A DNA stretch of 64,000 nt from Thermomicrobium sp. 4228-Ro (GTDB lineage: Bacteria > Chloroflexota > Chloroflexia > Thermomicrobiales > Thermomicrobiaceae): contig NZ_JAPFQM010000006.1 in NCBI RefSeq assembly GCF_026241205.1, positions 843,129 through 907,128 of the forward strand, in the 5' to 3' direction. The position numbers and the translations under genes are program-made. Within the stretch, counting starts at the first letter, position 1. Each line of letters begins with the position of its first letter. Positions 18,206-26,911 of the stretch are shown one piece after another. A model generated the notes under the pieces. The model searched no databases, had not been told where the DNA came from, and worked only from the letters and a program-made list of their open reading frames with translations.

Positions 18206-19447
18206 TCACTGGTCCAGGGCGAGTGTTACCGCCGGGGCACGGACGAGCCGTCCAGTGACCGGAACTTCGAGCCACACGCGCTGCGTGCCCACCGGTGGAA
18301 GCTCGAACTCGAGCGTCGAAGCTCCGGCGAAGACACCGCCTTTCTCGTCCCGTTCCAGTCCTGTACTCCCACCGATGTTGCGATAGACCTTGCCCGTCTC
18401 CGCTCGGAGAACGATGCCCTCCCAGACCGGTCCGACGAGAAGCATCCGACGCGCTTCCGGGTCGAGCTGGTTCCGTACGACCAGCACCATCTCATCGCCC
18501 CGACGCTGCACGCTCGTCACCGTGAGTGGCTCACCGCCCAACTCGAACGCCGTCCCGAGCGGGACGATCGCCCCCTCTGGCACTTCCCAGAGTGGCCTCA
18601 AGTCCAATTCGATCCGAACCGGCTCAGGGTGCGCGACGACCCACGGGTACCACTCGACCGCGAACGCCCGTGTCTGCTCGCCCAGCGGGGGGAACTCCGC
18701 CACGCGGGACCCGTCGGGCAGTGGCCATTCACCCGAGGCTTCCACCAGTCCCCCGTTGGACAAGCGTACCCGTAGGCCATTTTCGAGGACATTCGAGGGG
18801 CCCAGCTTTCCGGTCTCGAGCCGGTAGACAATGCCGGTGCCGGCTCGGCTGGACAAAAGACGGTGCAGCACGACCCGCAGGTCAGGGTGGTCAGTAGGTA
18901 TCTCGCGCTCCACCGCAAACACGGTCGGCGCGACAGCCGCTCGATCGAAGACGCTCCTCGGGAGGACAAAGGTCCAGGGACCCTCGATCCGGCGCGGGCT
19001 ACCGTTCAAACCCGATTCCGGCGCCACCAAAAGCCATTCGATCGTCACGGTGGCCTCTCCAGGCTCGGCAGGCCGGTAGCCCACGAGCAGGTCGACCGGA
19101 AGCCAGCCGTCCCGTTCCGGATAGCTCACGAGACTTCCCCAGAGACGCTGGTCACCGACGAATCCCGTCACGTCCAGCATCTCGGCGGTGATCGGAAGGA
19201 ACGTCTCGCTCGGCTGCGTGGCCATTTCGCGTCGCAGCTCCAGGCGCAAGACGGTGCCGATGACCCGCGCCTGCACGTCGGTCAAGCGGATGCGGATACC
19301 GCTCGCTCGCGTTTCGACCGGCAACCCGGTCGCGCGAGGACTCTCAGCTGTACCGCACCCGAGCACGAGCGGTACGGCGAGAAGCATCGCCATCGCGGCG
19401 ACGCTCCACCGCCCTGCTGCACGCTGCCTCCACCCGCCCCGATGCAT
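18206..19447 (-). CDS. Secreted lipoprotein, unknown function
   Basis: The 413-residue protein has a basic start, a hydrophobic helix and a lipobox ending LVLGC near residue 31, so it should be lipid-anchored outside the membrane. The mature part is beta-rich with repeated hydrophobic strands (RIRLTDVQARVIGTVLRLEL, ATVTIEWLLVAP, VYRLETGKLGPSNV, VRIELDLRPLW) and ends VRAPAVTLALDQ. It resembles beta-sandwich surface proteins, but I recognise no family. The ATG follows GGAGGTGC. It is 10 bases downstream of another secreted unknown on the same strand, probably the same operon. Confidence 0.7.
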   Translation of the reverse strand: MHRGGWRQRAAGRWSVAAMAMLLAVPLVLGCGTAESPRATGLPVETRASGIRIRLTDVQARVIGTVLRLELRREMATQPSETFLPITAEMLDVTGFVGDQRLWGSLVSYPERDGWLPVDLLVGYRPAEPGEATVTIEWLLVAPESGLNGSPRRIEGPWTFVLPRSVFDRAAVAPTVFAVEREIPTDHPDLRVVLHRLLSSRAGTGIVYRLETGKLGPSNVLENGLRVRLSNGGLVEASGEWPLPDGSRVAEFPPLGEQTRAFAVEWYPWVVAHPEPVRIELDLRPLWEVPEGAIVPLGTAFELGGEPLTVTSVQRRGDEMVLVVRNQLDPEARRMLLVGPVWEGIVLRAETGKVYRNIGGSTGLERDEKGGVFAGASTLEFELPPVGTQRVWLEVPVTGRLVRAPAVTLALDQ

Positions 19448-19457
19448 GGCGCACCTC

Positions 19458-19967
19458 CTATCGGGTCATCGCCTGCCAGTACCAGTACGTCGGAAACCGG
19501 TACGACTTGATACCAGCTGCCCGCAAGAGGCCTGCCAAACTGCCACAGATATCCTCGCCACTCGTCATGTGCTCGATCCAGACAGGCGTGTTCGGTCCAC
19601 CCCAGTACATGCGCTGTCCGAAGGCTTCGTACGTCCACTGCGGCGTATTCCAGTAGTACAGCGGAAACGGCGCCCCGTTGTCCCAGAACCGGCCGTTGTA
19701 CGGGGCTGGAGCCGAGCGCGTCCAGCGATAGTCTTCACAGACCGCACGATGGCCGACTGTCATGACGTTGACCCGCAAACCGAACGACTGGACGAGAATG
19801 TGGTCGCTGTACGGGGTGTGCCGCACGCGGGCAATCGAACGAAAATTGTTCCCGGCTGCATCGCGCAGGGCATACTCGGGGGAATCGGCATCGAGCGCCT
19901 TCGCTCCAGTGACTGTCACCAGCACGGCGACGAGCGCGAGGAACAAAGCCTGCCGAGCATGTCGCAT
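19458..19967 (-). CDS. Small secreted aromatic-rich protein, unknown
   Basis: The 169-residue protein has a clear export signal (QALFLALVAVLVTVTGAKA, about residues 6-24). The mature chain is unusually rich in Y, W and P (PFPLYYWNTPQWTYEAFGQ, MYWGGPNTPVWIEH, FPTYWYWQ) with two cysteines (AVCEDYRW and DICGSL) that could form a disulphide. I know no matching family. It is first in a two-gene unit with the lipoprotein downstream. Its promoter region contains a dinucleotide repeat directly after a perfect TTGACA box. Confidence 0.6.
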   Translation of the reverse strand: MRHARQALFLALVAVLVTVTGAKALDADSPEYALRDAAGNNFRSIARVRHTPYSDHILVQSFGLRVNVMTVGHRAVCEDYRWTRSAPAPYNGRFWDNGAPFPLYYWNTPQWTYEAFGQRMYWGGPNTPVWIEHMTSGEDICGSLAGLLRAAGIKSYRFPTYWYWQAMTR

Positions 19968-20006
19968 GAGGCGATCCTTTCCGTAGCTGGTCGACTTGCC
20001 ACACTC

Positions 20007-20037
20007 AAGGTAGCAGAGAGAGAGAGAGAGTTGTCAA
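20007..20037 (-). promoter_or_regulatory. Promoter-like TTGACA with (CT)8 repeat in the spacer
   Basis: On the minus strand a perfect TTGACA (20037-20032) is followed by A, then eight CT dinucleotides (20030-20015), then a weak -10-like TACCTT (20012-20007) 19 bases away. The start codon of the secreted gene lies 40 bases further on. A dinucleotide run between -35 and -10 can change promoter spacing by slippage; loss of one unit would give the preferred 17 bases. The -10 box is poor. Confidence 0.35.
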
Positions 20038-20259
20038 GTCTTCAGAAGGCGCGATCGAACCCGATCAGCTGTTCACGTCACCTGCCAGCAGCGGCCAGCG
20101 TCGCGCCCGATTCCCGACCCTTCGCAGCGATGCTCGTTTTCGCACCCGACCGTGCCGTGAGCGAGTCAGCGACCGTCCGCTCGTACACTGCACAGGTACC
20201 GTGTTTCCGCAGTACAATGCGACGAGTGGATCGCTCGACGAAGCAGAGAGGAGACCGCC

Positions 20260-21099
20260 ATGAGCGACCTTCTCCGGATCGGTCTGGTCCAGATGAACTC
20301 GCGCTCGGATAAGACCGCGAACCTCGTGGTCGCCGAACAGCTGGTGACCGAGGCGGCTCAGCAGGGGGCTCAGCTCGTCGCCTTGCCGGAGTACGTCAAC
20401 TTCCTCGGGCCGCGTGAGCTGCACGAGGCGAATGCCGAGCCGATTCCTGGCCCCACCAGTGAGCGCTTCGCAGAGCTGGCCAGGCGACTCGGCATCTACC
20501 TGCTCGGCGGTTCCATCCTCGAGCGATCGGAGCGACCGGACAAGTTCTACAACACGAGCGTCCTCTTCGCTCCGGATGGCGAAATCCTCGCAACCTACCG
20601 GAAGATCCACCTTTTCGACGTCGATCTCTCCGGTAACGTGACCAGCAACGAGTCGGTGACCATCCTCCCCGGCGACCGCATCGTGACCGCCCAGGTCGCC
20701 GGGCACACGGTGGGTCTTACCATCTGCTACGACCTCCGTTTTCCCGAACTGTACCGGCTCCTGGCCCTGGCCGGTGCCGAACTCATCTTCGTCCCGGCCG
20801 CATTCACGCTCTACACCGGCAAGGACCACTGGCACGTGCTGCTGCGGGCACGGGCTATCGAGAACCAGTGCTACATCGCTGCGCCTGCCCAGATCGGCCC
20901 GCACGATCCCGGTCAGCACTGCTACGGCCACTCGCTCGTCGCCGATCCCTGGGGAACCGTCATCGCGGAGGCGACCAACCGCGTGGGCGTCGTGGTCACG
21001 ACTCTCGACTTCGCCTACCTCCGCGAGGTGCGACAGCAGCTTCCTTCGCTGGCGAATCGTCGGCCGGAGGTGTATGCCCAGGCTGTGCCTGTGGGGTGA
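20260..21099 (+). CDS. Carbon-nitrogen hydrolase (nitrilase/omega-amidase family)
   Basis: The 279-residue enzyme carries the nitrilase-superfamily Glu-Lys-Cys triad: VALPEYVNFLG (Glu), TYRKIHLFDVD (Lys) and GLTICYDLRFPELYRLLA (Cys). A second glutamate lies in the C-terminal half, and family blocks RARAIENQCYIAAPAQIGPH and GHSLVADPWGTVIAEA are present. Close relatives remove the amide from alpha-keto acid amides (omega-amidase) or deaminated glutathione. The substrate is not decided by sequence alone. The ATG follows GAGAGGAG. It is monocistronic and ends just before a hairpin terminator. Confidence 0.9.
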   Translation: MSDLLRIGLVQMNSRSDKTANLVVAEQLVTEAAQQGAQLVALPEYVNFLGPRELHEANAEPIPGPTSERFAELARRLGIYLLGGSILERSERPDKFYNTSVLFAPDGEILATYRKIHLFDVDLSGNVTSNESVTILPGDRIVTAQVAGHTVGLTICYDLRFPELYRLLALAGAELIFVPAAFTLYTGKDHWHVLLRARAIENQCYIAAPAQIGPHDPGQHCYGHSLVADPWGTVIAEATNRVGVVVTTLDFAYLREVRQQLPSLANRRPEVYAQAVPVG

Positions 21100-21122
21100 T
21101 GATCTTGCGGGATATGTCGTAA

Positions 21123-21155
21123 AGGAGCTGGCGGCTGGATCGGCCGCCAGCTCCT
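21123..21155. terminator. Hairpin terminator between convergent genes
   Basis: A perfect 13-base-pair stem (AGGAGCTGGCGGC, 21123-21135, and its complement at 21143-21155) with a 7-base loop, followed by CCCCGTCCCTTTCG. It lies between the nitrilase gene and the convergent Yip1-like gene and could end transcription from both sides. Confidence 0.75.
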
Positions 21156-21214
21156 CCCCGTCCCTTTCGTCGCTCACCAACTCGCCCGATTTCCAGCACC
21201 ACGCGGCCGATCGC

Positions 21215-21745
21215 TCAGCCCACCAGCAGCGCCAGGAGAGCGGCCGGCAGCACAACGAAGATAAGGTAGATGATCCACGCCACCACGGCCGTCAGCACCG
21301 CCCGACCGGTCGAAAAGTCGCAGGCTTGCCGGATGGCAACGATCGTCGCGACGAGAATCCACACCCCGACGATGAACCGGATGAGTCCGCCGACCGCTGG
21401 CAGGATCCCGAGGACGTACAGGATTCCCGGCGCCTGCGCGAACCCAAGGGTTCGGATCAGCTGACCCCAGGTCGCACTTGTCTCGGCTGTCGCGAAGAGC
21501 TTCGCTCCGACCAGGTAAGCAATGCCGGCATACAGCACGAAGCCGATCACTCCGAAAACGACCCCGCCGACGAGACCGATAACGCCATCGTTCCCGAGAT
21601 TCCCGATACCGCTCGCAATCGCACTCAACACGACGATCGCAAGTGCGGTACCGGTCGCCGCCTCGTCCCGTTCCACGTCCTCATAGGCACGCGGATCGAG
21701 TCGTGCTGCGCCGATGGCTCGCTCGACGACCGATGCCTGTGCCAT
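21215..21745 (-). CDS. Yip1-like membrane protein
   Basis: The 176-residue protein starts with a short soluble part (ERAIGAARLDPRAYEDVERD) and continues with five hydrophobic helices (GTALAIVVLSAIASGIG, GLVGGVVFGVIGFVLYAGIA, GFAQAPGILYVLGILPAVGG, VWILVATIVAIRQA, AWIIYLIFVVLPAALLALLV). The pattern LGFAQAPGIL before the third helix is typical of bacterial Yip1-family proteins of unknown role. I chose ATG 21745, behind a perfect GGAGG, over an ATG 23 codons upstream. It is monocistronic. Confidence 0.75.
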   Translation of the reverse strand: MAQASVVERAIGAARLDPRAYEDVERDEAATGTALAIVVLSAIASGIGNLGNDGVIGLVGGVVFGVIGFVLYAGIAYLVGAKLFATAETSATWGQLIRTLGFAQAPGILYVLGILPAVGGLIRFIVGVWILVATIVAIRQACDFSTGRAVLTAVVAWIIYLIFVVLPAALLALLVG

Positions 21746-21938
21746 CTCGCCTCCTTTCGGCACCAACGTGCCCGTCGATATTTCCAGTTTCGGACAGTCA
21801 ACATCCGTTGTCAAGGCAGCTTCGGCGATCCGGTAGCACCCTTGCCGACATCCGGCCTCACCGTCAGCCTGCCGCGCCCGTTGTACACTTGGTATCAGGA
21901 CGATCGGTCAGATACGTGACGGCGTACCCATCACAACG

Positions 21939-22226
21939 ATGCTGCACGGCGAATACAAGACACCCGGCGGTAAGCTGGTTCAAGTCGATTTCGAATTGGT
22001 CGACAACCGACTCGCGAATGTTCGGGTGACCGGCGACTTCTTCCTCGAACCACCGGAGGCACTCGACGCCATCACGCGTGCGCTTGAAGGCGCACCCGCA
22101 CACGCTCCGGAGGGAGAACTCGCGGCACGCATCGCTCAGGCCCTGGCAGCGCTCGCTCCCGTCGAACTCCTCGGCTTCTCACCGGAAGCGGTCGCACGCG
22201 CGGTTCGGAGGGCTCTCGGATCATGA
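21939..22226 (+). CDS. lplB: Lipoate ligase accessory (C-terminal-type) subunit
   Basis: The 95-residue protein begins MLHGEYKTPGGKLVQVDFEL and contains VTGDFFLEPPEALDAITRAL. This is the small accessory domain that in E. coli forms the C-terminus of LplA, and in Thermoplasma is a separate LplB protein. It stabilises the activated lipoyl-adenylate step. Its ATGA stop overlaps the start of the catalytic subunit by four bases, so the two are produced together in this order. I rank it above a random short frame because of the GKL and GDFF motifs. Confidence 0.8.
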   Translation: MLHGEYKTPGGKLVQVDFELVDNRLANVRVTGDFFLEPPEALDAITRALEGAPAHAPEGELAARIAQALAALAPVELLGFSPEAVARAVRRALGS

Positions 22227-22999
22227 ATGTCGCACGGTGGCGCAAGTATCGCTGGCAACTCGTGGCTGGCGAAGCGTTCGATCCGGCGATGCAGATGGCC
22301 CTCGACGAGGTCTTGACTCGTCGGGTCGGTGCCGGTGCGCGTCCACCGACCCTTCGCTTCTGGGAATGGACTGCACCGGCTGTCGTCATCGGACGCTTCC
22401 AGTCGCTCCGGAACGAAGTCGACCTGGAAGAAGCCGAACGGCACGGCATCACGGTCATTCGGCGCATCACCGGCGGTGGCGCGATGCTGACCGAACCAGG
22501 CAAAGTGATCACCTACTCGATCTACGCCCCGCCCGAACTCGTCGCTGACCTGTCTTTCCAGGAATCCTACGCTTTCCTGGATGCCTGGGTGATCGAGGCG
22601 CTCCGTGCCCTCGGTGTCGACGCCTGGTACCAGCCGATCAACGATATCACCTCGGCCCGGGGAAAGATCGGCGGGGCTGCTCAAGCTCGGCGCTTCGGGG
22701 CAGTCCTCCACCACACGACCATGGCCTACGATATCGACCCCGCGAAGGTGCCACGTGTCATCCGGATCGGTCGCGAGAAGCTGAGCGACAAGGGTATCCA
22801 GAGCGCCGAACGGCGGGTGGCCCCGCTCCGGTTGCAGACCGACCTCCCCCGCGAGACGATCCAGGAGCACCTCATCCGGACGTTCGCTGAACGGCACGGT
22901 CTCGAAGAGGGTGTACTTTCCACCGACGAGATCGAGGAAGCTCGCGAACTCGTCCGGACGAAATACGGCACGTGGGAGTGGACAGCGATCCTGCCCTGA
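22223..22999 (+). CDS. lplA: Lipoate-protein ligase A catalytic subunit
   Basis: The 258-residue protein has the BPL/LplA fold: FDPAMQMALDEVLTRRVG, FWEWTAPAVVIGRFQ, GITVIRRITGGGAMLTEPGK (the RRxxGGG substrate loop), and the lysine motif TSARGKIGGAAQARR. It attaches free lipoate through lipoyl-AMP to E2 subunits of 2-oxoacid dehydrogenases and to GcvH. It lacks the C-terminal domain of E. coli LplA, which is encoded by the overlapping upstream gene. The ATG lies inside the ATGA overlap. A dihydrolipoyl dehydrogenase at 41.9 kb would serve the same complexes. Confidence 0.9.
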   Translation: MNVARWRKYRWQLVAGEAFDPAMQMALDEVLTRRVGAGARPPTLRFWEWTAPAVVIGRFQSLRNEVDLEEAERHGITVIRRITGGGAMLTEPGKVITYSIYAPPELVADLSFQESYAFLDAWVIEALRALGVDAWYQPINDITSARGKIGGAAQARRFGAVLHHTTMAYDIDPAKVPRVIRIGREKLSDKGIQSAERRVAPLRLQTDLPRETIQEHLIRTFAERHGLEEGVLSTDEIEEARELVRTKYGTWEWTAILP

Positions 23000-23017
23000 G
23001 CACGTTCATGACTGAGA

Positions 23018-23377
23018 TTACTGAAACAGCTTCGATCCCGTGCCGCGGCGCCGTCTCCCCTCCTCGAGGATCGCGGCGATCTCGGCCTTCGTGAACAGGC
23101 GCTCACAGAACCTCGGCGTCACGCGCTGGCCCACCCGTGGCCGCTGTATCCCGCGGACGAATACGCCGTGTTCGGTCTGCATGATAACGACGTCCTGAAG
23201 TTCCTGCTCGTCAATGAAGCGCCCGACCGCGCGCAAGATGTCCTCGTAGCGGTACACGAGCACCTCACCGCTCGCGCTCTGCACCTGCTCCTGTTCCGGC
23301 CGAGTGCCACCCGGCTCCGCCTGTTGACGTTCGCGCGGTGTCTCCTCGTCCCCTCGTCCGACCAGTCTCCGCAGCAT
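23018..23377 (-). CDS. Small conserved-looking protein, unknown
   Basis: The 119-residue protein has a polar start followed by a compact region with alternating strands and helices (LVYRYEDILRAVGRFIDEQE, DVVIMQTEHGVFVRGIQRPR, FTKAEIAAILEEGRRRR). I do not recognise the family. It starts nine bases after the VWA gene, in the same direction, so it is probably the last gene of the VWA/AAA operon and may be an accessory of that system. No catalytic residues are evident. Confidence 0.6.
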   Translation of the reverse strand: MLRRLVGRGDEETPRERQQAEPGGTRPEQEQVQSASGEVLVYRYEDILRAVGRFIDEQELQDVVIMQTEHGVFVRGIQRPRVGQRVTPRFCERLFTKAEIAAILEEGRRRRGTGSKLFQ

Positions 23378-23386
23378 GCCGGCTCC

Positions 23387-25486
23387 TCAGCGCAACCGGA
23401 AGCGCTTGTTCGCCACGTAGTCCATCACGATGTACTCCCCGAGGTGGTCGGGAGTCGAGAAGAAGGCGCGCCCTTTGTTGATCCGCGTCATCTCGTTGAC
23501 GAAGCTCGCCAGGTACGGGCTCCGCTCGAGCATGAAGGTGTTGATGACGATCTCGTCGCGTGTGCACCGCGCGACTTCCTTCAAGGTCTCCTGGAACGTC
23601 TGATAGGTCGGCGGATAAGAGAAGCGCACCTGCTCACCGTCGAAGTAGGCGGTCGGTTCCCCATCGGTGATGAGGATGATCTGCCTCGTGCCACCGCGGT
23701 GACGCGACAGCAGCTGCCGTGCCAGCATGAACCCGTGCTGCATGTTGGTGCCGTAGTTGTACTCGTCCCAGGTGATGTGCGGCAGGTCCTCCGCTGAGAG
23801 CACCGAGGCCAGATACGAGAACCCGATGATGTACAGCGTGTCCCGCGGGAATTGCGTGCGGATCAAGCTGTCGAGTGCCAGCGCGACCTTCTTCGCAGCG
23901 AGGAAACAGCCATTGTAGAGCATCGACCGGCTCATGTCGACCATAAGGACGGTCGCTGCTCGGGTCTGCGTCTCGGTGCGGCGAACCTCGAAGTCGGCTG
24001 GTTGAAGCTGCACCGGCGTACCGGGCCCTTCCCGCTGCACGGCATTCATCACCGTGCGCGGCAGGTGCAGCAGGAAGGGGTCACCGAACTCGTACGGTTT
24101 CGTTTCCTCGCTCGGCTCACCACCCCGGCCGCTCCGCTCGATCTGATGCTGCCCGAAGCGGTCACGCTTGAGATGCTGGAAGATCTCGCGCAATGCTTTC
24201 TGGCCGATCCGCCGGATCGCCCGGGGTGTCAGCTCGTAGCCACGCCGCGTGCGCTGGATGTAGCCAGCCTCCTCGAGCAGCCGAGTGATCTGCCGCAGCG
24301 CCTCGAGTTGTGCCGCGATCTCATCCCCGTACAGCTCGCGGAGCCGTTCGAGGTCGACGCGACCCAGGTCACGCCAGTCCCGAACGCCCTCGAGCTGCTC
24401 CTCGAGTTGCTGCATCTCGCGGAGCTGCTCCATCAACCGGAGCGCCTGACCCAGCGTCAGCTCCTCGCTCCCGCTGAACGGCTGCGCCTGGCGATAGGGG
24501 TTCCGCGGCATGAGCTGCCCCAGCATCTGCCCGAGCTGGCGCAGTTCCTGCTGCAAGGCGGGATCGCGCAGCGCGGCATCGAGCGCCTCTTCGAGCTGCT
24601 GACGCATCTCCGGTGGCAGCGAATCGAGCAGGCTCTGTACCGCTGCCATCTGCTGCGCCAGGTGGTCGAGGAGTTCTTCGACGCTGTTGAAGTCCCGCCC
24701 GAAGTAGTGTCCCCAGCGGTGCTTGAAGCGCTCGATGTCTGGCTGTCCACCACGCGCGTACTCCTGCAAGAGTTCGTTGAGGTCTCGGAGCATCGTGCGG
24801 AGTTCGGCGATCGCCTCGGGCGTGAGGTTCTGGATCGCTTGCTGCAGACCTTGGAACGTCTGCTCCAGCACCTGCCGTTGCAGCGAAGCCAGCAGCTCTT
24901 GGAACTTTCGGCGCGCCTCCGGATCCATGAACTCGTAGTCGCTCAGAGCGCGGATACGGCCCGCCGGATCCGGTGGCAACTGATCCAGGAACGACAACTT
25001 CTGTTGCGCCATCCGTTCCAGGAGCTGCTGAAGTGCTGGATCGGGTATCGCTTCGTCAGGTTCACCCGACCCCGAACCAGCAGTCTCGCTGGACGTCCCC
25101 GGCTGCTCTCCGCGCTGCACGCGTCCCTGCGCGCGGGCCAGGTGCTCGCGCCCTTCCTGTACCCGTCGTTCGATCCCAGCGCGCTCGGTCTGGATGACGT
25201 CCTCCAACCGCTCGTTCAGGTCCTGCAACACCGATCCCGGATCGTACCGCTGCAGGATCTGCTGGCGCCGCTCGCGCAACCGCTCGAGCAACTCGCGGAA
25301 ACCCGGCATGCGTGCATCGGGCCGATCGATGCCCCAACGAAACAATCGTTGGAGTGCCCGGTTCACGTCTCCTTCGGCCAGGAGGTCGTCGGCCATCGCC
25401 TCGAGTAGTTCCTCGGCCGTGAACGCGTCGATCTGCTGGGTCCCATCCCAGCGCGTATAGCGGAAACGGTTCGGTGTGGCACTCAT
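23387..25486 (-). CDS. VWA-domain protein with long helical N-terminal part
   Basis: The 699-residue protein has a long Q/E/R-rich helical N-terminal region (about residues 30-430, for example LFRWGIDRPDARMPGFRELL and LREMQQLEEQLEGVRDWRDL). A C-terminal von Willebrand A domain carries the MIDAS signature TVLMVDMSRSMLYNG, with later TDGEPTAYFDG. Such proteins pair with MoxR/Mg-chelatase-type AAA ATPases in chelation or protein-remodelling machines. That partner lies 24 bases upstream. The ATG follows AGGAGGTGC. The role, whether metal insertion, enzyme activation or other, cannot be decided from sequence. Confidence 0.88.
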   Translation of the reverse strand: MSATPNRFRYTRWDGTQQIDAFTAEELLEAMADDLLAEGDVNRALQRLFRWGIDRPDARMPGFRELLERLRERRQQILQRYDPGSVLQDLNERLEDVIQTERAGIERRVQEGREHLARAQGRVQRGEQPGTSSETAGSGSGEPDEAIPDPALQQLLERMAQQKLSFLDQLPPDPAGRIRALSDYEFMDPEARRKFQELLASLQRQVLEQTFQGLQQAIQNLTPEAIAELRTMLRDLNELLQEYARGGQPDIERFKHRWGHYFGRDFNSVEELLDHLAQQMAAVQSLLDSLPPEMRQQLEEALDAALRDPALQQELRQLGQMLGQLMPRNPYRQAQPFSGSEELTLGQALRLMEQLREMQQLEEQLEGVRDWRDLGRVDLERLRELYGDEIAAQLEALRQITRLLEEAGYIQRTRRGYELTPRAIRRIGQKALREIFQHLKRDRFGQHQIERSGRGGEPSEETKPYEFGDPFLLHLPRTVMNAVQREGPGTPVQLQPADFEVRRTETQTRAATVLMVDMSRSMLYNGCFLAAKKVALALDSLIRTQFPRDTLYIIGFSYLASVLSAEDLPHITWDEYNYGTNMQHGFMLARQLLSRHRGGTRQIILITDGEPTAYFDGEQVRFSYPPTYQTFQETLKEVARCTRDEIVINTFMLERSPYLASFVNEMTRINKGRAFFSTPDHLGEYIVMDYVANKRFRLR

Positions 25487-25510
25487 GACGCACCTCCTGG
25501 CGCGGGCGAC

Positions 25511-26911
25511 TCAGCTCCGGTACCGTGCCGGCCCTCGTCCGGTCGCACGCTCCTTGTTCAAGCGCCGGTTCAGATGCAGCCCCTCGAGCACGAACTCCAC
25601 GGCCGAGGCGATCAGTGCCGGATCACCGGTGGCATTGAGCCGTTGCGTGGCTCGTCGCAAGCTCTCGATATGTGAGACCTGGTGCACGTACCGCATGGCT
25701 GGCTGCATGTCCGACGCTTCGACGGTAAGACCGTTTTCGAAGGCCAGAATGAGATCGTCGAAGTCACGCACCGAGAAATACCGGTTGAACGTCGCGACGA
25801 CCGCCCCGTTGATCAACTTCTCGATGATCCGCTCTTCCTGCACCTCGCCCAGCGTCTCGAACTCCAGCTTGCCGAGCGTCGACGCCACTAGCGCCGGCAG
25901 GTCACTGATCCGCGGCACGGCATGCTTCTCGCCCAGCCGGATTGCTCGCTTGACCGCGTTACTGATCAGCGTCTCGTAGTTGGCAACCGACATGCGGGCA
26001 CTCACTCCGGAGCGCTGGCTGATATCCGGACTCCGCCGCGCCAGGTGTGTGATCTCGGCGACGATCTCTCGCATGTACTGCGGAACCGTCACCGTGATCC
26101 CCGGCACCTCGACCGGTGTCCGCTCCTGTTCCATGATCTCGATCTCGTGCTCGATCGTGCGCGGATAATGCGTCCGGATCTGCGCTCCGAACCGGTCCTT
26201 GAGCGGCGTGATGATCCGGCCACGATTCGTATAGTCCTCCGGATTCGCGCTCGCCACCACGAACACGTCGAGCGGTAGCCGCACCCGGTAACCGCGGATC
26301 TGTACGTCACGCTCTTCCATGATGTTCAGGAGTCCCACCTGGATCCGTTCAGCCAGGTCGGGCAACTCGTTGATCACGAAGATCCCTCGGTTCGTCCGCG
26401 GGATCAGGCCGTAGTGGATCGTCAACTCGTCCGAGAGGTACCGTCCCTCGGCCACCTTGATCGGATCGATCTCGCCGATGAGGTCCGCGATCGTCGTATC
26501 CGGGGTCGCCAGCTTCTCGGCATACCGTTCTTCTCGGCGGATCCATGCGATCGGGGTGTCGTCACCCATTTCGGCAATGAGGTCACGCGCGTACTTGGAA
26601 ATGGGAGCGAAGGGGTTGTCGTTGACCTCGCTGCCGGCGACGATCGGGATCTCCTCGTCGAGCAAGTTCACGAGGAGCCGGGCCATCCGCGTCTTCGCCT
26701 GACCGCGTTCGCCGAGGAAGATGATGTCCTGTCCGGCGAGGATCGCGTTCTCGACCTGGGGAATCACCGTCTCCTCGTAGCCGATAATCCCGGGGAAGAT
26801 CGGCTCGCCAGCCTGGATCTTTGCGATCAGGTTCTTCCGCAACTCTTCCCGTACCGGCAAGACACGATAACCGCTCTCGCGCAGCTCGCCTAGTGTCCGT
26901 GGTCTTTCCAT
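25511..26911 (-). CDS. MoxR / magnesium-chelatase-I-type AAA ATPase
   Basis: The 466-residue ATPase has Walker A FLGERGQAKTRMARLL, Walker B-like GIFVINELPDLAERIQ, then the inserted motif VGLLNIMEERDVQIRGYRVR and sensor DVFVVASANPEDYTNRGRII. These are hallmarks of the Mg-chelatase ChlI/MoxR branch. It likely uses ATP to drive the adjacent VWA protein. Its start overlaps the end of the P-loop ATPase gene by 22 bases and its stop is 24 bases before the VWA gene, so the four genes form one operon. No magnesium-chelatase H subunit is nearby, so pigment synthesis is not implied. Confidence 0.92.
   Translation of the reverse strand: MERPRTLGELRESGYRVLPVREELRKNLIAKIQAGEPIFPGIIGYEETVIPQVENAILAGQDIIFLGERGQAKTRMARLLVNLLDEEIPIVAGSEVNDNPFAPISKYARDLIAEMGDDTPIAWIRREERYAEKLATPDTTIADLIGEIDPIKVAEGRYLSDELTIHYGLIPRTNRGIFVINELPDLAERIQVGLLNIMEERDVQIRGYRVRLPLDVFVVASANPEDYTNRGRIITPLKDRFGAQIRTHYPRTIEHEIEIMEQERTPVEVPGITVTVPQYMREIVAEITHLARRSPDISQRSGVSARMSVANYETLISNAVKRAIRLGEKHAVPRISDLPALVASTLGKLEFETLGEVQEERIIEKLINGAVVATFNRYFSVRDFDDLILAFENGLTVEASDMQPAMRYVHQVSHIESLRRATQRLNATGDPALIASAVEFVLEGLHLNRRLNKERATGRGPARYRS

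Noticed and set aside
23387-26911. Magnesium chelatase for bacteriochlorophyll synthesis
   Set aside because: No H subunit or other pigment genes are present; the AAA/VWA pair is common outside pigment synthesis.
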